Source of the DNA: Diphasiastrum complanatum
Lineage: Eukaryota > Streptophyta > Lycopodiopsida > Lycopodiales > Lycopodiaceae
Length of the DNA: 64,000 bases
Direction: 5' to 3'
Assembly: GCA_029204225.1 (NCBI GenBank)
Contig: CM055094.1
Coordinates: 20,073,489-20,137,488, forward strand
Under the pieces are notes generated by a model that had not been told where the DNA came from, did not search any database, and was given only the letters and a program-made list of their open reading frames with translations. Of this stretch, positions 33,752 to 45,425 are shown piece after piece; within the stretch, counting starts at the first letter, position 1; each line of letters begins with the position of its first letter. The translations under genes were made by a program, and so were the position numbers.

Positions 33752-34734
33752 AACACTCCTCCTCACAACTAGTTTGAAGATAACATAGAATTGCTATCAA
33801 CCCTAGGGGTGACCTTAACTTCACAAATGCAGCTCTTTGAAGTGGTTTAGTGAGGATATCAGCAACACATTCACTACTTGCCACATGCTCCAAAGATATC
33901 TCCTTAGATTGCACCTTCTCTAACACAAAATGATGAGAGATCTCGATATGTTTTGGTCTTGCATGGAAGATTGGGATGGTTGCAAGGTGTTGGACTGAAA
34001 TGTTGTCATTGTAGAGAGTTGGAACATCATATAAACTTTGCTAAGGATCTTGGAAGTCCTGAGGCAAGCTCCTCCTTGCACATGATCTCCACGGATTTTG
34101 AGTTGATGTGGCCAAGCCTTTTGTGTCGTAGAATATGGTTGGATAGTTTTGTCTCCTTGGCTAGCATCACAATATTAGCATCCACATAGGCATCTAGTTT
34201 GAACAATCTTCCAAACTTTATGCCTTTAGCAATGATCTTGCCATCCTTCTTGATGTTACATATATTTGTGGCGAACTCCACAATCAAACCATTGTCAAGC
34301 AATTGTCCTACACTAAGAAAGTTCTTAGTGATACTAGAAACGTAAAGTACTCCATCAATCTTGATTTTCCTTGAAAATCCCAAGCATAAAAGTATGGATC
34401 CTATTCCTTCTATCTTCCAAGCATAATTATTTGCTGTAAAAATTGACTTGATAGTTCCTTCATAGGTAGATAAGGTTGAAAAATACTCCCTCTTACTCGT
34501 CATGTGGGAGCTAGCCCCACTATCTATCCACCAAGGGTCTTCACCTCTTATGCTTGAAGAAGAGAATTTTGGCATCATGACGAAACCTTCATGAGAGCTC
34601 TCCTCTTCCTCTTGACCAAGATTTACTGGGCTTTGAGTTTGCTTCTCCTTGAATAGATGCAAAATAGAAATGATTAAAAGACTAGATATCCCACTACCTA
34701 GGGACTTGAGAAAGCTCAAAACTTGACCTCTCAA
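33752..34734 (-). pseudogene. Ty1-copia relic: protease joined to RNase H end
   Basis: Minus strand: gag end (VNLGQEEEESSHEG), protease WWIDSGASSHMTSKREYFST, the NFLSVGQL segment, and the GAG-pre-integrase HKRLGHINSKSVEIMCKEEL. At about 34030 it jumps to the C-terminal RNase H tail (phrases readable as HIEISHHFV, SLEHVASSECVADILTKPL at about 33950-33850). Integrase core and reverse transcriptase are deleted. Same family as 4309 and 28166. Confidence 0.75.
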
Positions 34735-36479
34735 TAAGATCCTACCCGATCTTAAGCCAAATCATATCTATTAATGTTAACAAGAATGGAAACTAGCTTG
34801 AATTTGCATAAAAATTGGATGTAGAACTGCCTCCTCCTTGATCTCGACTTCACAAGGATATAGGATTCACCTAACCTGAACCAAAAGGAATCATATGGAC
34901 ATAAATATGCCTCTTCAAGTAATTCCTACAAGATCAGTTGAATCATGAAGCAATAATCAATCCAAAGTATATCACAAATCAAGCAAAATTGAACACAATC
35001 TTGACTAGAATTGCATTCACTTGATGAGCACTTGTCAAAAACTTTGGGCTGATCCTAAAATTTAATTTCTAAGATCTCAATAATTCTAGGAACTAACTAT
35101 TACAGTACCAAAGATAAGGATCTACCTTTCTTTTGATTGATCGAAAACTACGTGGCAGACCCACGTGGTAGACCTGTGTCCCTTTGTGTGAATATTTTCT
35201 GGATCCAAACATCTAGTGTGTGACTATTAGGCTAGAGATAGCATGATATATTAATCTCAACATCCATTGGAGTGAGCTTTCGATCCACTTGAACACGAAA
35301 CTTACAAGACTATTTGCTTCATGATGTAAATGTGAATCCAACTTATCAACAATGTGATTCCCTAGTGCACAATGTATCACTATCATCACGTGGCAGAAAG
35401 TGATTCACTTTTGTGCATATGTTCCATAGAGATGTGAGACACTTTACCACAAATAGGCTTGAAAAAATTGGAAGGTAATTTGGTTGTACAAGAAGCAAGC
35501 GTTAAAAAATGAAGGGGCCTAGACAAATTTTTTCAAGGCTATGTCCCTGGAGGTGGCCAATAATCAACTCCAAGCATCTACGATGAACTACAAGAACACT
35601 TGGCTTAACACACAAGCTTCAAACTTTCAAGACTTCTTCAGGAACTACAAAGAACATGTTTAAGCTTAAAAACAAGTGGATGCAAAAACATCAGCATGTC
35701 TTGAAAACTTCCATACATGTGTATACATTGTTAATTTTAGAGCTCTAGGACTATGGCACATGCAAAGGGAGGTACCATTATGGTGCATTTAAGAATAAAG
35801 GATCAAGCAAATACTTATAAAACTGGTATATGGCAAGTTAGACACAATGATAAATTCATGAGAACAAGTTAGTGAAGCTCAAAAAGTCATTTGGAGTGAG
35901 TTCTTGCCGAGTCCCAATTTGTTACCTTGCTATTTGTGAACTTGCCCCAATATAAGGTGAAAAAAAACTTTTAATATTACGAATGACAACCAAAAAGCTA
36001 TCATAGTTTTAATCGACATCGGTATAATTAAACAACAAAAATCATCACATACATGCAAACAAGATGGCAAACATCATCAATTTTTCTGTGCATGATTCGA
36101 GCCGGATTGTCTTCATGCCCAAATTCCTAGAAATTGGAGATACCGGAACAACAAATTTACATTTTTATAGAACCTATTGCATCATTATTTGATTGTGCTC
36201 TCTTTCTCTTACCTTAAATGGTGCAAAAAAGCTACTAGAATATCGAACCAATAAAATCACAAGCTACATTCAAATGTGCTAAGATAACACGAAAGTGCAC
36301 CACAATTTGCTTATAATAGGCTACTTGCAAATGATCATAATCATGGTGAGCTGTGAACTCGATCTTTGCCATTATAAATTAGCCTACACTTGGTATAAAT
36401 AGCATCATTTCCACCAAAAAGAAACTTTTAGAGGAAGTTGATTTGTAGAAAAACTAGAACTTCAACCTCATAAAACTCT
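34735..36479. other. Shared flanks
   Basis: 34846-35500 matches 29330-29980; 35500-36480 matches 63000-64000 in reverse. Contains the boundary sequence at 35890-36060 (cttgccccaatataaggtga). No credible gene. The inverted relation to the right end of the window makes 35.5-38.4 kb and 61-64 kb a large inverted repeat. Confidence 0.55.
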
Positions 36480-36662
36480 TTAAGAATCTAGGTCCTTAAT
36501 TTTCTCATTTGGTGTAGCTATGTATGTAAGCAAATGTTGTAGAACATTACAAAAAGTCACAATATCATGCTTTACTGCAATGTTGCCATGCATGCTTTTT
36601 AGGAAATGAAAACAAACTTTGATGGGAGAAGATTTGATGCTGGCACTTCCTTCTTCAAGCAT
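36480..36662 (-). CDS. Conserved 60-residue divergent ORF, copy 2
   Basis: MLEEGSASIKSSPIKVCFHF … KDLDS-stop, as at 30277-30459. It points away from the element leader starting at about 36690. Unknown; small and Ser/Lys-rich at its start. Confidence 0.35.
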   Translation of the reverse strand: MLEEGSASIKSSPIKVCFHFLKSMHGNIAVKHDIVTFCNVLQHLLTYIATPNEKIKDLDS

Positions 36663-36689
36663 GGAAATGGAATTCAGAAGCTTTGAAAA

Positions 36690-38406
36690 TCTATAGCTTC
36701 AAAGGATCGATTTTTTATCTTTAAGTGGCGATCTATCATTCGCTACGACCGTGCTTGATTACTCCTTCGCATCCTTGGACACCATCTACATACATCCACC
36801 ACGGATCCAGAGTGCCATCATCATCCATTTTCAAAAACCCAAAGCTGCCGAGACTTGCTACATTACACAAAAATCGTCACATCTAGCATGAGAATGTTGA
36901 GGGGTAGTGCTACTGGAGCTTGTCAAAACCACACATTCAACACCAATTTGGGTTGAAATCTCTCTACTAGTACGTTATCACGAAGAAACATCATCATTTC
37001 CACATCCTATCAGAGTGACATTGCTCCAAATTTTTCCACAAATTTCTATTCTCCATACACTGCCGAGCAATACTCTACATACACTGCTCATAGAGCCGCG
37101 CCCCCATACTCTACAATCACCATGGACCGAGCTGAGCGTACATACTCTACATACAAAGTTGACTGAGCCGAGTCCATCAAAAGTCGACCGATCCGAAGCC
37201 CTCCACAGTCGATCGAGCCGAGACTCCACTTGTCTGCTACCAGAGCCGAACCTTCAACAGAGTCATCAGCCGAGTCCATAACATGTCTGCCACAACATCT
37301 TCCAGTTCTGATGACCCAACTCAAGACATAATTGACATCACCATGGAAAGCCTCAATATCTCTGAGATGAATACTTGGTACCAGGAGGCACACTAGTTCT
37401 TGAGCCACATAGAGTTCCAACTTCCTCTTTTCAGTGGCCATCAGAGCCCATTTCTATTGCATATTGCTTATAACCACATCGACAGATTTTCCAGTTCATG
37501 TTACCTCCTAACCAAAATTTTGTTTTTATTATCCCTATTTCTGGAGCTGACCTCAATACATTTGGGTTCCCTAGGGGACCAAACACAGTCAATAGGACCC
37601 TCAAAAAGATTGAATCCATAGCATACTTCAAATATATAGACCCCTCAGTGGACAAATGGAAAAAAAAAGATGGTTACCGTATCGAGGTCATAAATGATAA
37701 GCCCTTAGCTGCTCCATGCGCCTATCTAATGAAATATACATAGCACTATAGGTCCAAGATCATGCGTATCCCCATGAATCTATTCCACATGATGGTTGAT
37801 TCTAGACTACACAATCAGAGCCTTTATGACTGGGCCCAATTTGCTTCCAACTGCCTCCATGACTATATCAAGGACAAGCAAACCTCCAGTTATTGGGCTA
37901 TCTTCTGATAGATGTCACTGTAGCAGTTGAGCCACCGACCTCGAGTTCGAGACCACTTGATGCTAGCAGATAATAGCTTGGGAGACTCCCTTAGAACCAG
38001 CCAAGAATACCAACTCTACTTCCAGGCCTATTGCAACAGATTCCACGCAAGCAGCTTCTCAAAAGAGAAAGAGTTCATTCTCTCCACAAGGGCCAACTCC
38101 AAAGCACCAAACGGTCGGCCTAGTGAAGCTTACATCGAGAAAGACACCCATGTCCTCTATGTCACAGACAAAGGATCATTCTGCTGAATAGTTTTTTGCT
38201 CAACATGAAGACACCACCACACTCGTCCAACCACCACCAACACAACAATCCAGGCAAAGGACCAAGATACGAGCTAAACGCCATGCTTCATCAGATGAAA
38301 CAGACTCAGATGATATGCAGCTTGACCTCACTAGTAACGTATGTAGTTAGCTAGAAGTTGGATAGCCACAACGCGTGGGGTCCATACTTCAAGATTCTAT
38401 TTTCTA
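36690..38406 (+). pseudogene. Leader and part A, copy 7
   Basis: Leader 36690-37285, then A with MLPPNQNFVFIIPISGADLN at 37498, TAG at 37741-37743 in the KYT-Q position, the shared 1-nt loss near 37890, and a C-terminal ORF 37927-38187. Like copy 1, it lacks the FHGPKGLSKKCHV stretch. It is followed by the A-B interval 38407-38887. Confidence 0.55.
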
Positions 38407-38887
38407 CCATTAACTAACATAACTTCTCATGTAGATGCTCAAATCGTATTGCACATCAAAGTTTTCTTTCCATCTACTCAAAGCGTTCACATCAAAGAAA
38501 AACAGTCTTATCGATCTGAAAATCATGGCAAGAAACTTTGAATATTTTGGACCACAATGAGCGCCAACGTGAATCTTGTAATTCAGAAAATACGGAGTGT
38601 GTTGGATCAAATGGAGCGACAAGGTTATTTCAAAATTTTGCAATTCAGGAAATTTGCAATTTCAACACACATCTATTGAAAAAGTATGTTGCTTATTTTG
38701 CTCATAACTACAAAGCTTTGATTTTGCATATAAAGCAAGAAACTTGGAGTGTGATGGATCAAAAAGAGCACCAAGGTCATTTCAAACTTATCTAATTAAT
38801 TTTGTTTTATAATTAAGATGAGTTTTAATAGCTTACAAGATATATAACAAGTTGGTTTTCTACTAGATCCATCTATCGATTATTAAG

Positions 38888-38989
38888 ATGTCTAAATATC
38901 ATCTCCATATTGATCTTCCCACAGAATATGCTCCACTGTTGAGAAAAAATCTGAAAGGATCCACCTTACCAGCTCACCAAAGGACAAAA
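38888..38989 (+). pseudogene. Part B fragment split by copia insertion
   Basis: MSKYHLHIDLPTEYAPLLRK … PAHQRTK. The copia element inserted after 'aaggacaaaa' (38985-38989 is the target duplication). The continuation after the element (45421, caaaagacatgaaacaag) shows that the target already had the B-D deletion seen at 2453. Confidence 0.65.
38985..38989 (+). repeat. Target-site duplication, left (CAAAA)
   Basis: CAAAA immediately before the left LTR; the same five bases follow the right LTR at 45421-45425. Five bp is the usual Ty1-copia duplication length. Confidence 0.9.
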
Positions 38990-39644
38990 TGTGAAAAATA
39001 CAGATCCTAAGTGGATCTAAACTCCAAGATCATTGGCTTGAATGCTTGCACTCCAAACTACATAAGCTAGGAATTGGCAACACATTCTATGCTACCTAGA
39101 ATGCAAAGAACTTGATCAAAAAGCATTTATCACAAATGGAAACTTCCATAGACATCAAGTGCGGCCCAAAATAGCATTATACAGTCCATAATACATCAGC
39201 CTATCACTTTTGGAAAGCACCTAAGATCATACACAATAGCTTGAAGACAATACACACAACAATGCTCTCAATGGAGGAAGAAACAATAACAATGATCTAT
39301 TGATCTCAATGAAGCATACAAAAGGTTTCTCCAACCTGTTCTCCACGACTTCCCTACTATTTATGGATGAGGAAGATGACTCTCTCTCCTCTCTCTAGAA
39401 GGTACTTGACCCTAGATATTCCCTATATAGGAAAAATAGCTAAAAATGGCTTATATGACCAAAATACATCAAAATGGTCTCATTTTGAAGGGTATGAAGT
39501 TTGACACTTCATCATACTGAAAAAATACAGTAAATAAAAACATTGTGGCCTAGTTCACACGTGTGAAACTCCAGAACCAAAACTATTTACAATTTTAGCC
39601 AATTTAGGCCTCAAACTAGCTAGGAAATGTTGACAATTTTCACA
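38990..39644 (-). repeat. Copia 3' LTR (655 bp)
   Basis: Minus strand TGTGAAAATTGTCAACATTT … TATTTTTCACA. Differs from the other LTR at three positions by my reading (about 39151, 39288 and 39529). It carries a central TATATAGG-like TATA candidate (plus about 39424-39430). A purine-rich tract (GAAGAGGGAG) lies just before it in the element's direction. Confidence 0.95.
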
Positions 39645-42600
39645 CTCCCTCTTCAACATTGGATGCTAGTTTCAACATAGTCTTTGAGCACATTCCAAGA
39701 TTAGATCTATGCATTAAATATAGGTCCTTTCCCAATGGTTTGGTGAAGATATCAGCCACACACTCCTTTGAAGAGACATGTTGAAGCTCCACCTCTTTGG
39801 CAATGACTTGATCTCTCACAAAATGGTGAGCAATCTCAATGTGCTTGCTCCTTGCATGAAAAACAGGATTGCTTGCCAAGCTTTGGGCTGAAAGGTTATC
39901 ACAAAGTATGATTGGAGTTTTCTCTGGTTCCAGCAAGTGAAGATCCAATAACATCCTCTTGATCCAAAGAATCTCCTTGGTGCATGTTGTTAATGCCTTG
40001 TACTCGGCTTCGGTGGAAGATAGAGAGATAGTTGGTTGCTTCTTTGATAGCCATGAGACCACTCCATCTCCAAGATAGATTGCAAAGGCACTTGTTGACT
40101 TCCTATCCATTTGATCACCTGCAAAATCTGAATCTGAAAATCCACAAAGGTTAGGTGTAGTACCTCCATACAAGATGCCAAAATCTCTAGATCCCAAGAT
40201 GTATCTAAGTACTCTCTTTCCTAGCTTCCAATGAGCCTCACTAGGATCTTGCATAAATTGACTTAGTTTACCAACCACAAAGCTTAGATCAGGTCTTGTG
40301 ATGGTTAACCATATAAGAGATCCTATTAGCTTTCTATAGAGAGTAATGTCCTTGAAGGATCTTTCATTACTTCTTGTAGTTAGCTTTACATTTGATTCCA
40401 TAGGAGTAGAAACAACTTTACAATCTTCCATATGAAACCTTTTTAGAATAGAGTTAACATACTTTTCTTGACATATGAATGTAGATTTAGAAGTTCTAAT
40501 AATCTCTATTCCTAAGATATAATGAAGTTTACCAAGATCTTGAATTTCAAACTCTCTTTTGAGTGCCATCTTGATTTCATCTATATCTAGATTGTTACCA
40601 CCACTTAAGATAATGTCATCAACATAGATCAAAAGTAAAGTGATATCATTTTCATTCAATCTAAAGTAGAGAGAATGATCATACTCACTCATAACAAAGT
40701 TTTGAGAAAGTAAGAAGGAATTGAGCTTAGCATACCAACTCCTTGGTGCTTGCTTTAGCCCATACAAACTCTTTTGGAGATAGCACACATGATTAGGCTC
40801 ATCATGTGAAACATAGCCCTCGGGTTGCTCCATGTAAATATCTTCTTCAAGATCACCATTCAAGAAGGCATTAGTAACATCCATTTTCCACATATCCCAA
40901 TCATAAAGAGTTGCAAGAGAGATTAGGATTCGAATAGTTACCATCTTTGCCACGGGTGCAAAGGTCTCATCATAGTCAATACCATATTCTTGAGCATACC
41001 CCTTTGCCACCAACCTTGCCTTGTACTTGTTGATTGATCCATCTTGATTTGTCTTGATCTTGAAGATCCACTTACAACCAATTGCCTTCTTGTCCTTTGG
41101 AAGCTTTACCAACCTCCATGTGTTGCTTTTGATGAGTGCTTGATGCTCATGATCCATGGCTTGGATCCATTCCTTCTTTTGAATTGCTTCACCTACACAA
41201 GTTGGTTCATCAAAAGAGGTAAGAAAAGCAAAGTTAGAGTTGTCCACCACTTGCTTTCCTTTTTCATCATAGGTTAGCCTTGATGGCTTAGCCCTTTGCC
41301 TTTGAGTCTTCCTTGAAGTTTGCTTTGGAGTGGTATCTCCATCTTCATCCAAGACATCTTGCACATCATGATGATTAGTAGGCACATCAACATCAACATC
41401 AACAACATTGGAAACATTCTCTTCATGAAAGATGACATCCCTACTTATGACAACTTTCTTTGTAGAAGGAATGTACACTTTGTAAGCCTTGCTTACTTCA
41501 CTATAGCCAACAAACACACCCTTCTTTGATGAAGTATCTTCTTTAGTTCTATCATCAAGTGTGATATTGACAAAACATGTACATCCAAAGATCCTACAAT
41601 GCTTGACACTCGGCCTTCTACCATAAAGAACCTCATGAGGAGTTTTACCATCCAAGGAAGCACTTGTCCATCTATTACATAGATAGTTAGCACATGCTAA
41701 AGCTTCCCCCCAAAAAGACTTAGCAAGATTAGCATGTAGTCTCATTGCCTTGGCACATTCACAAAGGGTTCTATTCTTCCTCTCGGCCACTCCATTCTGT
41801 TGTGGAGTCCTAGGACTAGACATCTCCCTCTTAATCCCATGTGCTATACAAAAGTCTTTGAACCTATTTGAGGTGTATTCCCCTCCATTATCAGATCTTA
41901 AGCATTTGATCTTTGTATTGAATTGGTTTTCCATTTCATTCTTGAACTTGACAAATGCAGCAAACACTTCATCCTTACTTTTAAGAAGATAGATCCAAGT
42001 ATACCTACTAAAGTCATCAATGAAAGTTGCATACATCTTTGCCCCACCATTGCTAGTTGTACTAGAAGAATGAATATCAGAATGCACAAGTTGAAAAGCT
42101 TCTTTAGATCTAGAAGTAGATCTAGAATAAGCAAGTCTATGAGATTTGGACAAGGCACAATGTTCACAAACACTATTGTTTGCAACAAGACTTTTAGGGA
42201 GACCAAGAACAAGCTCTTTCTTTGCCATTACCTCCAAAGATTTGAAGTTGGGATGGCCCAACCTCTTGTGCCAAACTTCTTGGTTTGTCAATTGCTCCCT
42301 AGCCATACATCCTTCATGATTAGAGATCACACATGCATCAAGCTTGAAAAGTTTACCATGCCTCCTACCTTGAGCAATCAAGGATCCACATTTACTTATC
42401 AAACATGCATCTCCAATGAACTCCACATCAAGTCCTTTGTCAATCATTTGACTTACACTAAGCAAATTCTTAGTGATTGAAGGAATGTACAAAACATTTT
42501 CAAGATTTGCTTTCCTATTTGTTGAAAGGGAAATAGGAATAGTGCCTATGCCTTTGATGTCACATTGACCATCATTTGCAGTGTAGATGATGTTACCTTC

Positions 42601-43593
42601 TCCCTTATAAGACAATAAGGATGTAAAGTATTCCTTATGTCTTGTCATGTGAGATGAGGCTCCACTATCAATCCACCAAGGATCATTATCATCTATGTTG
42701 GCTAACAAACTTGAAGTCATAACAAGTGATTCACATGTGTTATGTTCTTCCTCATCTATTGTAAGATTTCCTTGCCTCTCTCCTTGCTCTCTTTTCTTCT
42801 TATAACATTCATTTGCAAAATGACCTTTTATCCCACAATAAAAGCACTTGAACTTTGACTTATTGTTCTTAGTAGAAGAGGAAGAGGAAGAGTGATCATC
42901 ATGATCAAAGTTACCACCTTTGGACCATTTCCCTTTGCCTTTACCTTTGCCCTTGAATTTGCCTTTTGTGAAGAAAGCCTCTTCACCTCCACCTTGCAAG
43001 GATGCACCATCAAGCTTTGATTGCAACCTATGTTCTTCAGCCAATAAGATTTCTTGCAAGTCAACCACACTTGGCAAGACTCTTTGAATGGCAAAACTTT
43101 GCACAAGGTTAGCATGTTCATTTAGCAAACCATTCAACATAACTTGGACTATTTCACCATCTTTTATGTTCTCATCAATGCATGCTAAATCATCACTTAG
43201 GGACTTAACTCTCAAGATAAATGCATGAGCACTTTCACCCTCTCTTTGCCTACTAGAAAATATTTGTCTCCTTAGGGTCAATACCCTAGATGTGGACTTT
43301 GATTCAAAGAGCTTCTTTAAGGCATTCCATGCCTCACTTGCACTTTGACACTTTCCAACTTCCTTGAGAAGTTCATTTGTAACATTCATTTTAATGATAT
43401 GAAGAGCCCTTTTGGCCTTCTTATCAAACCTTTGTTGCTCTTGAAGTGTGAGAGGTCTCTCTTCAATTTCTGCAACTATGTCCATGAGTTCATTCAACTC
43501 AAGTAAGGACTCCATCCTCACTTTCCAAGTAGAGTAGTTTGATGAACTCAACCTTTCACTAGACTCTAGCATGATCCCACCATTGGAAGCCAT
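39640..43593 (-). CDS. Copia Gag-Pol polyprotein (1317 aa, intact)
   Basis: Single ORF from ATG 43593. Gag about 1-245 (STWKVRMESL near 21; FESKSTSRVLTLRRQIF near 96); lysine/glycine-rich stretch 209-226; CCHC knuckle C250, C253, H258, C263; aspartic protease DSGA 309-312; pre-integrase zinc-binding H442, H447, C476, C479; integrase catalytic D506, D568, E604; reverse transcriptase about 805-1050 with YVDD 990-993; RNase H acidic residues around D1154/D1156, E1195 and D1232, and ADIFTKPL near 1280. The order protease, integrase, RT, RNase H is that of Ty1-copia. Gag and Pol are in one frame with no stop between, as is common in plant copia. The stop codon TGA (39640-39642) lies inside the 3' LTR, so the LTR ends the ORF. 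Confidence 0.95.
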   Translation of the reverse strand: MASNGGIMLESSERLSSSNYSTWKVRMESLLELNELMDIVAEIEERPLTLQEQQRFDKKAKRALHIIKMNVTNELLKEVGKCQSASEAWNALKKLFESKSTSRVLTLRRQIFSSRQREGESAHAFILRVKSLSDDLACIDENIKDGEIVQVMLNGLLNEHANLVQSFAIQRVLPSVVDLQEILLAEEHRLQSKLDGASLQGGGEEAFFTKGKFKGKGKGKGKWSKGGNFDHDDHSSSSSSTKNNKSKFKCFYCGIKGHFANECYKKKREQGERQGNLTIDEEEHNTCESLVMTSSLLANIDDNDPWWIDSGASSHMTRHKEYFTSLLSYKGEGNIIYTANDGQCDIKGIGTIPISLSTNRKANLENVLYIPSITKNLLSVSQMIDKGLDVEFIGDACLISKCGSLIAQGRRHGKLFKLDACVISNHEGCMAREQLTNQEVWHKRLGHPNFKSLEVMAKKELVLGLPKSLVANNSVCEHCALSKSHRLAYSRSTSRSKEAFQLVHSDIHSSSTTSNGGAKMYATFIDDFSRYTWIYLLKSKDEVFAAFVKFKNEMENQFNTKIKCLRSDNGGEYTSNRFKDFCIAHGIKREMSSPRTPQQNGVAERKNRTLCECAKAMRLHANLAKSFWGEALACANYLCNRWTSASLDGKTPHEVLYGRRPSVKHCRIFGCTCFVNITLDDRTKEDTSSKKGVFVGYSEVSKAYKVYIPSTKKVVISRDVIFHEENVSNVVDVDVDVPTNHHDVQDVLDEDGDTTPKQTSRKTQRQRAKPSRLTYDEKGKQVVDNSNFAFLTSFDEPTCVGEAIQKKEWIQAMDHEHQALIKSNTWRLVKLPKDKKAIGCKWIFKIKTNQDGSINKYKARLVAKGYAQEYGIDYDETFAPVAKMVTIRILISLATLYDWDMWKMDVTNAFLNGDLEEDIYMEQPEGYVSHDEPNHVCYLQKSLYGLKQAPRSWYAKLNSFLLSQNFVMSEYDHSLYFRLNENDITLLLIYVDDIILSGGNNLDIDEIKMALKREFEIQDLGKLHYILGIEIIRTSKSTFICQEKYVNSILKRFHMEDCKVVSTPMESNVKLTTRSNERSFKDITLYRKLIGSLIWLTITRPDLSFVVGKLSQFMQDPSEAHWKLGKRVLRYILGSRDFGILYGGTTPNLCGFSDSDFAGDQMDRKSTSAFAIYLGDGVVSWLSKKQPTISLSSTEAEYKALTTCTKEILWIKRMLLDLHLLEPEKTPIILCDNLSAQSLASNPVFHARSKHIEIAHHFVRDQVIAKEVELQHVSSKECVADIFTKPLGKDLYLMHRSNLGMCSKTMLKLASNVEEGV

Positions 43594-44753
43594 GATTCTA
43601 ATGTTTCTTCAACTTTTAGGTTCTGTCCTAAAGCACTTAGTACTCACTTTTCTCTCAACAAATGATAGATAAAGAGATCTATGAAGATTTAGGACCCTAA
43701 AACACTTCTATCTTGAACCTAGATGGTTTCCAAGCATAGAAAGGAAGATTGAAACACATGCAACACTTTGCACACACTAAGAATGGATTACAAAATCAAA
43801 CCAACCTAAACACACTCTTGCTTAAGCTCTCAAACTTTCCAGCAAGTGACCAAATCAAGTTATGGTGTGAAGAGTTACTTGCATTCTTAGAAAATACCCA
43901 AAACTAGGATGCCAAGATTACCTAGTAATGAACAAACTTGATCAACATATGATCAACACACTAAGATATTGATTCAACCTGTAAAACCACATGTAAACCA
44001 CACTTCTAAAAGTTTATAAACTCCAGCAAGTGATAAATACAAGATTTAGAGGTGAATGAATGAGCACACTTAGTGAATCACAAGACTAGCTTCACTATCT
44101 TGTCAAATCTTGGTGTTTAGATGTAGATCTAAGATCACTTCACATGAGAATGTTCCTCAACCTGTTAAGAACCTGAAAACACACTTGCATAATGGTTAAC
44201 ACCTTCCAGCAAATGCTCCAATCAAATTACATAAGGAGAGTTACTTACATGCTCAACAAAGTACACCAAAATTTATGCCAAAATTGATGACAATCTTTAC
44301 AATATGCTCTTCACAATGGAGCTTACAATATGTTCACCCAAAAAAGGGGATCTTTCATCCAAATGGGAGCTTTGCTCAGCCTTTAGGAGAATTACAACTC
44401 ACTCAAAAGAGCATTTGTCATCCACTTAAGGAGAAGTTTCATCCACTTAAGGAGAGTGTTCATCCAAGAATGGAGATTGTCAACAATAGGATTGAAAAGA
44501 ACATTGTTAGTATTGAATATGCACAAGCCTCACAATCACAAATGATTAGGTGTTATGATCTGATCCAAAATAGTTTCTTTTCAGCCTCTGATCTTCAATA
44601 GACCTGAAATATGCTTTTGATCCACAAGTTCAACTCACAAAACAAAGGTTAGTAAGATTTGATCAACAAAGCAATGCAAAATCATGCTAGAACTTGATCA
44701 AACATCCAAATATCACCAAAAATGGAATACTTACTGTAAATAGAAGCCAACCA
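43594..44753 (-). other. Copia untranslated leader (1160 bp)
   Basis: Between the primer site and the gag ATG. Contains three diverged repeats centred on ttccagcaa(g/a)tg (about 43850, 44030 and 44205), two of them followed by gagttacttgcatt-type sequence, and a 21-bp phrase tandemly repeated (catccacttaaggagaagtt, about 44418-44470). The ORF on the opposite strand at 44275-44601 is not supported. A packaging or dimerisation role is possible but not shown. Confidence 0.6.
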
Positions 44754-44765
44754 GCTCTGATACCA
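44754..44765 (-). promoter_or_regulatory. Primer-binding site (initiator Met tRNA)
   Basis: Minus-strand TGGTATCAGAGC directly after the 5' LTR's terminal CACA. This 12-mer is complementary to the 3' end of plant initiator-methionine tRNA, the common primer of plant copia elements. Confidence 0.95.
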
Positions 44766-45420
44766 TGTGAAAAATACAGATCCTAAGTGGATCTAAACTC
44801 CAAGATCATTGGCTTGAATGCTTGCACTCCAAACTACATAAGCTAGGAATTGGCAACACATTCTATGCTACCTAGAATGCAAAGAACTTGATCAAAAAGC
44901 ATTTATCACAAATGGAAACTTCCATAAACATCAAGTGCGGCCCAAAATAGCATTATACAGTCCATAATACATCAGCCTATCACTTTTGGAAAGCACCTAA
45001 GATCATACACAATAGCTTGAAGACAATACACACAACAATGCTCTCAATGGAGGAAGAAACAATGACAATGATCTATTGATCTCAATGAAGCATACAAAAG
45101 GTTTCTCCAACCTGTTCTCCACGACTTCCCTACTATTTATGGATGAGGAAGATGACTCTCTCTCCTCTCTCTAGAAGGTACTTGACCCTAGATATTCCCT
45201 ATATAGGAAAAATAGCTAAAAATGGCTTATATGACCAAAATACATCAAAATGGTCTCATTTTGAAGGGTATGAAGTTTGACACTTCATCATACTGAAAAA
45301 ATATAGTAAATAAAAACATTGTGGCCTAGTTCACACGTGTGAAACTCCAGAACCAAAACTATTTACAATTTTAGCCAATTTAGGCCTCAAACTAGCTAGG
45401 AAATGTTGACAATTTTCACA
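44766..45420 (-). repeat. Copia 5' LTR (655 bp)
   Basis: Same length and ends as 38990-39644, three substitutions between them. As the 5' LTR it should hold the promoter; minus-strand TATATAGG near plus 45200-45207 is the TATA candidate. Confidence 0.95.
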
Positions 45421-45425
45421 CAAAA
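45421..45425 (+). repeat. Target-site duplication, right (CAAAA)
   Basis: Matches 38985-38989. Confidence 0.9.

Larger units (their letters stand above)
38990..45420 (-). mobile_element. Complete Ty1-copia LTR retrotransposon (6431 bp)
   Basis: Two 655-bp LTRs (38990-39644 and 44766-45420) with TG…CA ends, CAAAA target duplications on both sides, primer-binding site 44754-44765, polypurine tract at about 39645-39654, and one uninterrupted gag-pol ORF (43593-39640). The LTRs differ by three substitutions, so insertion is recent relative to the surrounding repeats. It sits within a part-B fragment of an unknown element copy on the opposite strand. All parts needed for autonomous retrotransposition appear present. 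Confidence 0.95.

Noticed and set aside
39541-39570. Single CACGTG within the copia LTR (ttcacacgtgtgaaa) as part of the G-box arrays
   Set aside because: A lone palindrome in an unrelated LTR; not an array.
41923-42480. 185-codon ORF antisense to copia pol
   Set aside because: Shadow of the highly biased, fully open gag-pol frame.
44275-44601. 108-codon plus-strand ORF in the copia leader
   Set aside because: Antisense to the leader and built on its 21-bp tandem repeat; no similarity to known antisense retrotransposon genes that I can see.
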